Below are positions 24,175 through 33,744 of a stretch of DNA of 64,000 bases, in pieces. The position numbers were made by a program, and so were the translations under genes. Every line of letters starts with the position of its first letter. The first letter of the stretch is position 1. Source of the DNA: Thozetella sp. PMI_491 (taxonomy: Eukaryota > Ascomycota > Sordariomycetes > Chaetosphaeriales > Chaetosphaeriaceae); NCBI GenBank assembly GCA_021432635.1, contig MU270043.1, positions 620,001-684,000 on the forward strand. The letters are read 5' to 3'. Under the pieces are notes generated by a model that did no database searches, had not been told where the DNA came from, and saw nothing but the letters and a program-made list of their open reading frames with translations.

Positions 24175-26118
24175 TTAGAAGTTTGTCTCAATGAGCCTCG
24201 CTACGAGATCACTATCCTCCGGTAGTTCTGGATAGTCGAGGTTGACGATACCCAGCCTCTTTCTTCCCATCTCACCACTCTGAAGGTACCGCCGCGTCCG
24301 CACGTTGATGCCGTCTACCCATTTACCGACCCAGTCGCTATGGGCACCAACCGCGATCCATTTTGCCTCGGCGATCTCACCATGCTCTACCGGATCTCCC
24401 ACGGCAGAACAGAAGTTGATATACCAGTGATCTGCCCGGGCCTCACCCAAGCCGGCACCGGTTGCCTGTTCCATCATGCCCCGCACGTACGACTCCTTGC
24501 TAGCGACGAGCTCGTCGAGGGCGATCCGCTCGGCATACTTCCATTTGTCCTGCAGATGAACCTCGACCTCAGTGGGCGTAATTATGGCGAAGTTGGGGCT
24601 GTTGTTGATCCATTGGCTCAGGTCTAGGCCCAGATGCGGTTGGATGCTCGCAGCACCTTGGTAGCGCCGCAGCAAAACTGCGCTCCCTCGTACTTCGCCT
24701 AGGGATGGTGTGACTCCAGCGGCAAACCACTTGGGCCGCCTATCAGGATACGCACCGTCCTTCTCTAGGGCGACTGCAACAGCCTTCTCGAATATCTCTG
24801 GGTGCTCACGTTGGTCATCGCCCGTGTCGTCGTTATTGATGGACACCAGTACTGTCTCAGTGGGAGTTCGGTCCCCCTTCGGCCCGCGGAGGAACAACCA
24901 GATCTCACTCATAACTGACTCGAACGACAGGCCAAGGGGGAGATGGATGGGCACGCCGCCGTGGTAGCAGAACAACCGCCCATCGTTACGCCGCCGAAGT
25001 CGCAGGTCAAAGAACCGGATCCCAAGGGCCAGCTGCTGGGTAATGCTCAGGTATTGAGTGCGTACAAAGGGGATATTGCTGCGAGCGCACGAGTCGTGGG
25101 TCCCAGGAACGGTGATTTCGGATACAGGTGTGTCGTCGGCAATTCGGCCCATCCAACTCGAGAGGCTGTAGCTTAGCACGGGGCGCGAGTACCACCGCAG
25201 ATCCTTGGTGGGGGTATTATCGTTAAAGATGCAGTGGATATGGCCGTTCAAGACCGCGATCTGCGGCGGATCCGCCGCTCTTTGGCCGGCCACGGCTTCG
25301 TGCGGCTGCCACACGCCGTCTGAATATGATGCCATGTAAACGTCGTGGCTGTCGTCCTCGGGTCCAGCTTCGATGAAACCTAGATACGCGGCGTCGCCGT
25401 AACTTGTGGCGGAGACGCCTCGGGCCGCTCGACCTTCGCTAACATCGTCGCATTGTTGCCAGGTGGCCGAGATGTAGTCGAACTTGAAACCCAAGATCTC
25501 GCGGTTGTCAGAGGCAGTACCGCAAAGAACGTGCAGCGCCCCATCCAGGACGAACAGGGCAGGTATACCATCGAAGCTCTGGCTTTCGCTAGCGACCAGT
25601 GCCGGCGCAGACCACTCCCCATTCGGGGTAGACACAGTGGTGGTGTGGGCTGTGTGGCAGTAGTACAGCTTGCCAGCCCTCAGAAACATCAGGAAGAGCT
25701 TGTTATGAAATGCTACCAAGGAGGGAGTGGAGTGCGCCACGGCCCCCGAGACGGCATCCAGGGGCCCCAGGAATTCCCACGCCTGCTCTTCATCATTGAA
25801 GTGCGAATGCTCCATCTCGCCCGAGTCGGATACAACGATGGCATGGAGGTGGCCGTTGAGGTTCGTGACGACAGGCAACCCACTCCGGTGCGGGAAGGGC
25901 GTGCGGTCCCCGAATTGCTCTTCATGCGCGGTGTGCGCGTACCACAGCTGGCCTTCAAAGTCGGCCCAGAGACACCATAGGCTCCCGCGGTGGGCGGCGA
26001 CGGCCGGCACCGTCTTAGATTGCCCGTCGTTGGACTGGCCAAGGAACCCGGAGTCGGAGTTACCCTGTGCTACCCAGAGAGATTTGCTGGCGTCTTTGTG
26101 GGTGAAAAACATGGTCAA
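24175..26118 (-). CDS. Beta-propeller / PI-PLC X-domain fusion protein
   Basis: A single-exon protein of 647 residues in two parts. Residues about 1-310 show six repeats of roughly 45-50 residues with the pattern P.h...G.LhhhW....G.LhY (for example LPVVTNLNGHLHAIVVSD and PQIAVLNGHIHCIFND), which suggests a six-bladed lectin- or sialidase-like propeller. Residues about 327-640 form a PI-PLC X-type domain: ITVPGTHDS gives the first catalytic His341 with Asp342, FFDLRLR gives the metal/active-site acidic and basic residues, and CYHGG gives the second catalytic His386. A Y-domain and C2 domain are absent, so it resembles the small bacterial-type PI-PLCs rather than eukaryotic signalling enzymes. 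No signal peptide is evident. It might cleave phosphatidylinositol or GPI-type lipids with the propeller binding a glycan, but this is inference. Confidence 0.82.
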   Translation of the reverse strand: MTMFFTHKDASKSLWVAQGNSDSGFLGQSNDGQSKTVPAVAAHRGSLWCLWADFEGQLWYAHTAHEEQFGDRTPFPHRSGLPVVTNLNGHLHAIVVSDSGEMEHSHFNDEEQAWEFLGPLDAVSGAVAHSTPSLVAFHNKLFLMFLRAGKLYYCHTAHTTTVSTPNGEWSAPALVASESQSFDGIPALFVLDGALHVLCGTASDNREILGFKFDYISATWQQCDDVSEGRAARGVSATSYGDAAYLGFIEAGPEDDSHDVYMASYSDGVWQPHEAVAGQRAADPPQIAVLNGHIHCIFNDNTPTKDLRWYSRPVLSYSLSSWMGRIADDTPVSEITVPGTHDSCARSNIPFVRTQYLSITQQLALGIRFFDLRLRRRNDGRLFCYHGGVPIHLPLGLSFESVMSEIWLFLRGPKGDRTPTETVLVSINNDDTGDDQREHPEIFEKAVAVALEKDGAYPDRRPKWFAAGVTPSLGEVRGSAVLLRRYQGAASIQPHLGLDLSQWINNSPNFAIITPTEVEVHLQDKWKYAERIALDELVASKESYVRGMMEQATGAGLGEARADHWYINFCSAVGDPVEHGEIAEAKWIAVGAHSDWVGKWVDGINVRTRRYLQSGEMGRKRLGIVNLDYPELPEDSDLVARLIETNF

Positions 26119-27251
26119 AATGGGACACAGGCCAAGCAGGAGCGTTGTGGGATTCTAAATCTGTCTTAGCGATCCGGTGGGTAGCTATTTGGTCTACGAT
26201 GGCGGCATTGCGCATTTCGTGAAGTAGCTTCATACCTGTAAGAATATGACGAAGAGGAGTAAGACGAGGGGAAAGCAAATGGCAAAGGCGGGTGCGTGCC
26301 TCGCCCAGGCTATCGTGTCGGAGTAGCAATCCTAACGGAGTAGATATTTAATCCCCTTCGCTTGAAGAAGAAAAAACCAACTAACTCTTGCGGGTTGCCA
26401 AGGAAAACTGTGCCATGTAAGTGCGAGAATATCTAGCTTGGAGTATAGTACATTCGGAGAACGCCAAGCCAAGATCATGGTTCAGAGGTAGCGGCAGCCT
26501 CGCTGTACAGGGAAGCGCAAGGGTTAGGGTTAACATTTCCTGAACTCTCGGGCTCATTTGCCTGAGCCCAGGGAGACGACCACCCACCCGCTCTTCATCC
26601 AGGGCGGGATGTATCATGATGATTTCCGCCTGGCGATGCGTCCATGATATAACGGCGAGGCACTAATACTGAGGTATACTTGGGACAGGACCCTGGTGCG
26701 GAAAGTGGGGGAGGGGAATTGCTTGGGCATTTAACCTTTGTTTTAAGCTTTATAGGACCTTCCACGAACCTGCTGCCGCCCTCGGCCCTCTCTTTACAAA
26801 TAGTTATTACCAGGGCGCTCGGATGCTGTGCAATTGACCGGGTGCCCCTGCCTGCGGCCCAAGCCGCCGAGAATGCACATACCGGGTCTCCATCTCAGTT
26901 TTGTTTACTTTGACCGCCTGTACTGTGATGCGGTACTAGTTAGGGAGGCAGTCGCCTGCTTATGACAGAGCATCTCTACACGACTACGAGGGAAAGTTTC
27001 ATTGGCGAATCCAAAACCGGCTTAGCGCAATAGGTAGCCACTGGTGGTGGGCACGCCTAGGTTGGCGCGCGGCGCGGCGCTGTTCCCCCAAGGAAGCAGG
27101 GCAGATGCAAATGTGGCGTCCGTTTATCGGGGCTTGACAGGTCCGCATTCAGGACAGCTTTTGTCGTGTGCCTCCCAGAACCATCGCCACGGTGCTCGTC
27201 GATAACTACGCAAGAACGACCAAGCCTCCATATACGCTCTCTTGATACACC
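26119..27251. promoter_or_regulatory. Divergent upstream region, PI-PLC / ZIP transporter
   Basis: About 1.1 kb between two divergent start codons, presumably holding both promoters. It contains a GGGTTAGGGTTA telobox-like element at 26521-26532. No gene seen. Confidence 0.4.
26521..26532. promoter_or_regulatory. Telobox-like GGGTTAGGGTTA element
   Basis: Two units of the TTAGGG motif about 400 bp upstream of the PI-PLC start. Such short interstitial telomere-like boxes can bind TRF/Myb-like factors in eukaryotic promoters, but two units can also arise by chance. Confidence 0.35.
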
Positions 27252-28826
27252 ATGGCTCTCTCCAGAGTCAATTGGGCGCTGGGCGCGCTCCTGGTGGTCG
27301 GCGTGGCCTGGGCCACAGCTCACGAAGTCCCACCGAACTCGACCATGTCCGCGATGAGCCTGGACGAGCTCGACGCGCAGCTTCAGGTGCGCAGCTTTGA
27401 CCTGTCCTCGAGACTGATTTCCCGTGGAACCTCCTGACTAACCCTGCACAGCAATGTAGCGTGGTACAGGCCCTGAATGCCGAGAAAGCCGCCCACGCGG
27501 CCACCACCTCGTCGGTCGTCTCGAAGCTGTTCGGCATCCTCTTCCCCGGCAGCCCCGCCGTCAACGCCCTTCTCGCGACATTGTACATCTCTGGCCCCCC
27601 TAATTTCCTGTTGGCGCTGTGCCCGACCAACATCGACCCCTCCTCCCTGTCTGTCATGGTGGCCTTTGCCGTCGGCGGTCTGATGGGCGACACCCTGTTC
27701 CACCTGCTTCCCGAGATCTTCCTCGGCGAGGACAGTCCCGAGCAAGCTCGCCTCGTTCTTGTCGAGCCGAACCGTAACCTGCTGCTTGGCGTGGCTATCC
27801 TAGTGGGCTTCATGACCTTCGTGGCTATGGACAAGGGGCTGCGGATCGCGACGGGCGGGGAGGGACATGACCATTCGCACGGCCACGCCCACACCCACGA
27901 GGGAAGCTCCGCCGGCGCCGATAGCGGCTCATCCAGCGCGGTTGAGGCGAATGGTGCGAGCGGCAGCGTTACCAAGAGGGGAGGCAAGAGCCCCGAGGAA
28001 GCGGTCCCGAAGGGTTCGGACGTGCAGCCTGCCAAGGAGATCAACCCCAGCGTCAAGCTGGGGGGCTACCTGAATCTCATGTAAGTGGGCGGTCCCGCGT
28101 CGCGCGTCTAACAAAGGGCGCATGGCTTGCCATAGGGCGCTCGCTCGGAGGCTCTCGGGCTCTAATTTCTCATTCTAACGCGAATTGGTCGTGCTCTAGT
28201 GCCGATTTCACCCACAATATCACGGATGGCTTGGCCATGTCCGCGTCCTTCTATGCGTCTCCCACCATTGGTGCGACCACTACGGTCGCCGTCTTCTTCC
28301 ACGAGATCCCACATGAGGTATGTACAAAGGAGCTCGTACCGCGCCCTGGTTGGAGGACCCATGCTGCTCAGGCGGCGGCAGCGCCACCACTCCCCCATCA
28401 GGCGATTTGTCCGGAATGGCTGGCCCGCCTGCTGACACCGCAACAAAACAGGTTGGTGATTTCGCACTGCTGGTGCAGTCCGGCTTCTCGAAGCGGGCGG
28501 CGATGGGCGCACAGTTCGTCACTGCCATCGGGGCGCTGTTGGGCACCCTGATCGGGATCGCAGTCCAGGAGTTCGGCGGCAACGGCGCGAGCGCGGACGG
28601 CCCCATAGGCATGCGTCAGGGCATTTGGGGCACTAGTCTGACCTGGGGCGACATGCTGCTGCCCTTCACCGCGGGAACCTTCCTCTATGTGGGCACTGTG
28701 GCCGTGATCCCCGAGCTGCTGGAGACGGGCCCGAACAAAGGTGCCGAGCTGCGCAAGACGCTTGTCCAGTTCGCAGCCATCGCGGTCGGGGCGGGCATCA
28801 TGCTCTACATCTCGTGGCACGACTAG
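27252..28826 (+). CDS. yke4: ZIP family zinc transporter, Yke4/KE4 type
   Basis: A 418-residue ZIP transporter of the LIV-1/KE4 branch, in four exons (27252-27386, 27452-28080, 28200-28317, 28452-28826). It has an N-terminal signal-like hydrophobic segment, several membrane spans and a cytosolic His-rich loop at about 184-194 ([12 protein letters not shown]). The metal-binding motifs of this branch are present: HNITD at about 260-264 and HEIPHE at about 289-294, with the latter ending exactly at an exon border. Yeast Yke4 and mammalian ZIP7 move zinc between the secretory pathway and cytosol, so an ER or Golgi location is likely. Introns are 65, 119 and 134 bp. The strongly variable Ser/Gly/Lys-rich stretch between the His loop and HNITD is probably cytosolic and disordered. 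Confidence 0.93.
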
Positions 28827-29741
28827 TTTCGTTGCTCTTCCACCCTGGCCTGCCCGTCGAATCTCGCTTGGCACGACGGGCGGGCGAAGGAAGCATATGG
28901 AGCATATGGGGACACACGGGCCGCACAGTGAGCGAGCGACTTCGGACACGTGTAGTGGTTGAATGGATCCAGCATGAGCAGGCGCATCTTTTAGATGGGA
29001 TACTTTACCTAATAGAAAGGCTCAGAGCGAGACCTAGACGAGTTGTGGAGAGCAGCAAGGCAGAAATGGTGGCCTGAGTCAGACCTTGAACTGAGAAACG
29101 GAGGCTGCGCAAGGAGGAAAATTCTACTGTTGGGGCGGTGTCATCATATGATATCTCGCTCCGGTACCTATTCCTTCACAACCCCCCTCCTTTCCCCCTT
29201 TGTGTATGTCCAGTCTTGGGCTGGGCATGTTTACCCACCCCTTTTTCCTGGGTTACTCTCGCAGGAAAGGGGAGGCGGACTTTAGTCAGGGATAGTGAGG
29301 ATGCCTTGATAGATAATCCGTCGAGCATCATGCTGCTCGCCGGCTAGTACAGGGCGACACACACTGCAATGCCGACGGTAGCACAATGGCGGTGCGTGAT
29401 TAATAATGGGTGAAGATGACTCTTCCCGGACTGACACCTTGACGGGCTGAGGCAATCAAGGCAGCAGGAACCCTGCAGCCGCCGTCCGGTAGCGTTAGGA
29501 GTTTGCGAGCAGGGGTTGTTGGACGCCTCCCGGACGGCAGCAAGCCTTAATTAGGCTACCATGTACCTTAGCACGTGCAATGAGTGCGAAGAGTACGAAG
29601 AGTACGAAGTAGTATGTAAGAATGCATACGCAGGTAGCTACTAAATCCATGTACCTCGTACACAGCATAAGATGGTCTGTGTGTCGTTCCTGCCAATGCA
29701 TAGTGTACATGGTACAGTACCACCCGCCGCTAAAAAGTTGG

Positions 29742-29772
29742 TTTTTTTTTTAAAAAAAAAAAAAAAAAAAAA
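29742..29772. repeat. T10-A21 homopolymer tract
   Basis: Ten T followed by twenty-one A, and a further short A/T-rich tail. It could be a worn poly-A end of a retroposed copy, but no element body is recognisable beside it. Confidence 0.85.
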
Positions 29773-30799
29773 TTAAAAATTGTGATTGCGCAGCTGCTGT
29801 GAGCTCTGATACTATGTACGTATTGGGTATACATTATCATTGCTCCGTCGGGTGGATTCTCAGGGATCCCGAATTACAGGGTGACATGCCTGTCGAGCGA
29901 AAGGCGCGCCGGACTCCAGCCTCCACATCCCCCCCCCAATCTAAGGCCAGTTTCGCGAAGCGCCAGCCGCGCCCGCCCCAGCCTTGGGGAAGTGCCAGAA
30001 GACTCGGCCAGGCCATGCCTCTCCGGCCCTTACCAAGCAATACTCCCTACCGCTGCGCCTATGACACGGAGGCCATCTCGCGAGCGCCACAGGCGAGGTG
30101 TGCCTCATTGCACGGTGGATCGTCCACAGACGGACGGTGTCCCCCTCGCATCAGCCGGGGCAAGCCCAGCACCACCCCAGATTAGCGGGTAAGAAGGGCC
30201 CGCCAAGCTGACCCGAACACTTGGGTCCCTGCAGTCACGCCGGCACATCCACTCGCCTTACACTGACCTCAAGACTGCGTTTTGCATTGTCAAAGCAAGC
30301 CTCCGTCCTCGACGGCCAGCCTGTGGCTAGCTCACCGTATGTCTAACGCCAAAGCGGACATCTAGAGCAATAGAGCAATCTAGCATCCTGTAGAGCGCGG
30401 GCGATATCGGCTTAGGCATGAGATGGCTGCTCTGCAAACCGGGTGCCGGTCCGGTTTCAGTGGAGGAATGCCGGTCTGAGAAGATCCTTAGGGATATGAC
30501 AGCCCCCACCGGCCCGAGCGACCCATAAAGGAAGTTTAGATTTTCCAATCCCTTTGGCTATGACTGCAGACGGCTGAGCGAAGGGCAGGAATGAACGGAG
30601 CGAGCCAAGGATGGGAACCACGCCGTTCCTAGGAGGAAGAGAACGCGGCGCTCGGGTTAGATGTGCCCAGGAACGGTTCGATGGCTCATAATAGTCCGAG
30701 CCGACGCAGGTGCATCTATGCCGAGCGCCGCGTACTCCGAGAGCCGGCATCGGGCAATTCGTCTCCCCCAGCCTCTCTTGCCTGCACCGCGTTGGCCAA

Positions 30800-30811
30800 G
30801 GGGGGGGGGGG
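30800..30811. repeat. Poly-G homopolymer (12 nt)
   Basis: A run of twelve G in an otherwise featureless intergenic segment, one of several such runs in the window. Confidence 0.8.
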
Positions 30812-32202
30812 AGGGTAAAATTTTTTTGAATCGATCAATTGACCCCAAAAGTGCTGGACTACGCCGCTAGGTACGTGTAGGGTGCATAACGGCGTGCTTA
30901 TTCCCATGCTCTGACGCATAGCGAGGTACAACACCATACCATACCAAGTAATAACTTGGCCAGGCATGCAGTTACTCCTACACCACACCGCGAACGCGCG
31001 GCGGGGAATGTCTTAGACCTTGGAACGATTCTAGCTTTTCCAAGCTAAACTTAGAGGAAAGGGGAGTAGGGCAGTTCTTTGTGCTGTTGCAACGCACACG
31101 ACAGACCGTCTCCCGGCCGCAAGCCGTATGCACGCGATACCTTGTGAAGGCAGCGACTCGACCTATCCCCCCCTTAAGTCGATAAGCCTCGGGCAAAAGT
31201 ACCTGGTCGTAATGATGGCGCAAGCTCTTTGCTGATGTTCGTCTACGCCAGGTTGGGTCGAGTCATCGCAGGTTGAATCCACAGCGGGCGGTTTGAGGGT
31301 CCGAGGCACCCCAAGCTTAGTGGGTGGGTAATTGGCCCTCTGCGCCTTTCGACTACATGCGGAACGGTGTTGCTTGTACTGTAACTCGACCGTTTCCATT
31401 ACGGCCCTGGCTTGCCTAGGCCTAAGCCTCGACTAATACCGTTAAGTCTCGTCGGACAAGGGGCACGCGCCAACTTGTGATCAGCAACCCCTTCCCCCCC
31501 TCCCTCCCTCTCGTACAGATGCCAGGACATCATAGAGTCAAGGCCTGCCTATAGGCTTCGTCGCCATGACGCGCTAGTCCGCATCGAGCCGCCGTCTGGA
31601 TGAGGTAGACGCATGTATGCGTGACGCAAAACTCCACCCAAGGCTCGCTTCAGCCCACACCCACCCTCCACTACCGCCAAGGCAGCCCCATGCACGCCAA
31701 TCACGCCCAGGCTTGTGCCGGCTACTCGTCCTCTGGGCGTTTTCTCCGCCCTCGCAGCGGCTTGAAGAGAAGGGCGTGTTGGCTTTGGACGCCGGTTGAG
31801 CTAAGAGCCTCCAACTTTCTGGGACGAGCATGTTGACGCCCCTCCCCCCTTTGAGTCACCCAGGATTCAATGGCGTCGCATCCCCCCCGATGTCCACGCT
31901 ACAACCTGAATGTCTTATATAAGACGCCCCTGTCCCATTCTGAGCTTGTTGCTTGAATGTTTCTGGCCCTCAAAGAACATCACGGCATTGGCCACACGCG
32001 ACACAAGTAGACTGCTCCTCCACGCTATTGTCTCGGGCTGGATTCACAGAACTGCCCAACGCCTCCTCCTTCCTCCCCTCCTGCCACTGAACCATCACCG
32101 CCCGTCGCCCAACGTACCAAACAGCCTGTCGCCCTCCGGCTGAGCGACTGAGCGACTGCTTGTTTACTTCCCTTTAGAGACCGCGGCATTCTAATCTCCA
32201 AC

Positions 32203-33744
32203 ATGGCCGGCCTGCCTTACAGCTACCACCGGCAGCAGGCCATCCCGAGCGTCCAGCCTTACAGTCCCCCTTCGCGCGGTGGTGACGATAGCAGCAGCTT
32301 GGGTACCGCAGCCAGGAAGACCTATCCCAGGACCCGCATGGAGATCACGCTCGACAACTTCTACACCTCCAAGGTCTACACATCGGGCTCCAGCGTGAGC
32401 GGATCCGTCGTCATCAACCCTAAGCGGGACGTCCCCTTCGACGTTGTCCAGATTGTGCTCATGGGCCAGACCAAGACAAGGGTTGACGGCCTCAACACGC
32501 CCCACGAGGTCACCCACACCTTTCTCAAGATGGTGATGCCCATCCCCGAGTCGACCTACCCTGTGCCGCGCGTGCTGGAGGCAGGCGAGCAGTACAGCAT
32601 TCCCTTCCACTTTGTCATCCCTTACTACCTGACGGTGAACGCATGTGGCCACCGCGTCTCCAACGAACACGTGCGCGATAAGCACGTCTTGATCCCCCCG
32701 AGCATGGGCGACTGGGAGAAGAGTGACATGGGCCCGGCCATGGCCGGCGTCGAGTACTCGATAAAGGCGCGCATCTTTCGTGACGAGGACCAATGCAGGC
32801 GCATCAAGATAATCGAGACCTCCCAGCGTATCAACGTGCTTCCTGCCTCGTTTGAGGAACCACCGCTCAGTCTCACCCGGAACGACGTGCTCTACAAGAT
32901 GACCAAGTCCAAGGCGGTCCGGAAGAACCTCCTCTCGTCCAAGCAAGGCCAACTGTCCGCCGAGGCCATCCAGCCTAGTGCCGTCTTTCTCAAGCCCGAT
33001 GGCCGCTGTTCGTCCGGCACTGCCGCCCAAGTCGCCCTCACCTTCGACCCCAGCTCCGCCGACGCGCCGACGCCCGAGATCACCGGTGTGAGCGGCAAGG
33101 TCACGGCCCACACCTTCTTCAGCTCGGGGACCATCGCCAACTTCCCCAACCTCGGGGATTGGAACCAGCAGTTTTCAGAGAAGCGCGGCGATTACAGAAC
33201 TTCGTCCTCGCTAGGCCCTATCGCCATTGACAAGCCTCGCTGGTTGAAGCACAACCCCTCGGCCACCCGGCGGGATTCAGGCTATAGCAGCTGCAACGAG
33301 GACGACGCAGCCGAGGTCGACTCGCTAAACTCGGGACGACGGACTGCCGCCGCTACTACTAGCAGGTCCCGGTCGAGCAAGAAGGCAAACAAGCGGACGG
33401 GCTCCCCCTCCGTCTATACCACGACTCTGCAGCTACCCATCCGGCTCCCTACGGATAAGAAGACCTTCATCCCCACCTTCCACAGCTGCATCGCATCCCG
33501 GGTCTACGTCCTCCACCTGGCTCTTGTCGTTGGAATTGGCGCCACAAGCACCACCCTCAACCTGTCCCTGCCCCTGCAGGTCGCAGTCGAGAGCGAGGCG
33601 GCTAGTCCACAGGACATGGGCCTGCCGAGCTTTGAGGCGGCCGTGCAGGAGGCCGAGGCCGACGCTCACCTACAGCCCCGGACGATCGGCATACCGGCGC
33701 AGGAGTATATGGAGACCAGTGTCCTCCCCGGGTATGGAGCTTGA
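32203..33744 (+). CDS. Arrestin-fold (alpha-arrestin-like) protein
   Basis: A single-exon protein of 513 residues. The N-terminal half (about 45-225) is an arrestin N-like beta-sandwich: MEITLDNFYTSKVYTSGSSVSGSVVI, then DVVQIVLMGQTKTRVDG and an EQYSIPFHFVIP strand. The second half continues with sandwich strands separated by a Ser/Arg-rich, charged loop (about 345-405). Fungal alpha-arrestins of this kind recruit Rsp5-type ubiquitin ligases to membrane transporters, but I see no clear PPxY motif, so that role is uncertain. An ATG with upstream CCAAC context and the uninterrupted frame support the start. A 3-kb gene-poor stretch lies on each side. Confidence 0.8.
   Translation: MAGLPYSYHRQQAIPSVQPYSPPSRGGDDSSSLGTAARKTYPRTRMEITLDNFYTSKVYTSGSSVSGSVVINPKRDVPFDVVQIVLMGQTKTRVDGLNTPHEVTHTFLKMVMPIPESTYPVPRVLEAGEQYSIPFHFVIPYYLTVNACGHRVSNEHVRDKHVLIPPSMGDWEKSDMGPAMAGVEYSIKARIFRDEDQCRRIKIIETSQRINVLPASFEEPPLSLTRNDVLYKMTKSKAVRKNLLSSKQGQLSAEAIQPSAVFLKPDGRCSSGTAAQVALTFDPSSADAPTPEITGVSGKVTAHTFFSSGTIANFPNLGDWNQQFSEKRGDYRTSSSLGPIAIDKPRWLKHNPSATRRDSGYSSCNEDDAAEVDSLNSGRRTAAATTSRSRSSKKANKRTGSPSVYTTTLQLPIRLPTDKKTFIPTFHSCIASRVYVLHLALVVGIGATSTTLNLSLPLQVAVESEAASPQDMGLPSFEAAVQEAEADAHLQPRTIGIPAQEYMETSVLPGYGA

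Larger units (their letters stand above)
28827..32202. other. Gene-poor intergenic region, 3.4 kb
   Basis: No frame with a domain or believable splice structure. Contains a short (GAGTACGAA)-type direct repeat at about 29584-29611, a T10A21 tract, a 12-nt G run at 30800-30811 and long pyrimidine tracts near 31490 and 32070. The final few hundred bases are likely the arrestin-like gene's promoter and leader. Confidence 0.5.

Noticed and set aside
32191-33111. 306-residue minus-strand frame opposite the arrestin-like gene
   Set aside because: It mirrors the GC-biased codons of the arrestin frame and shows no domain.
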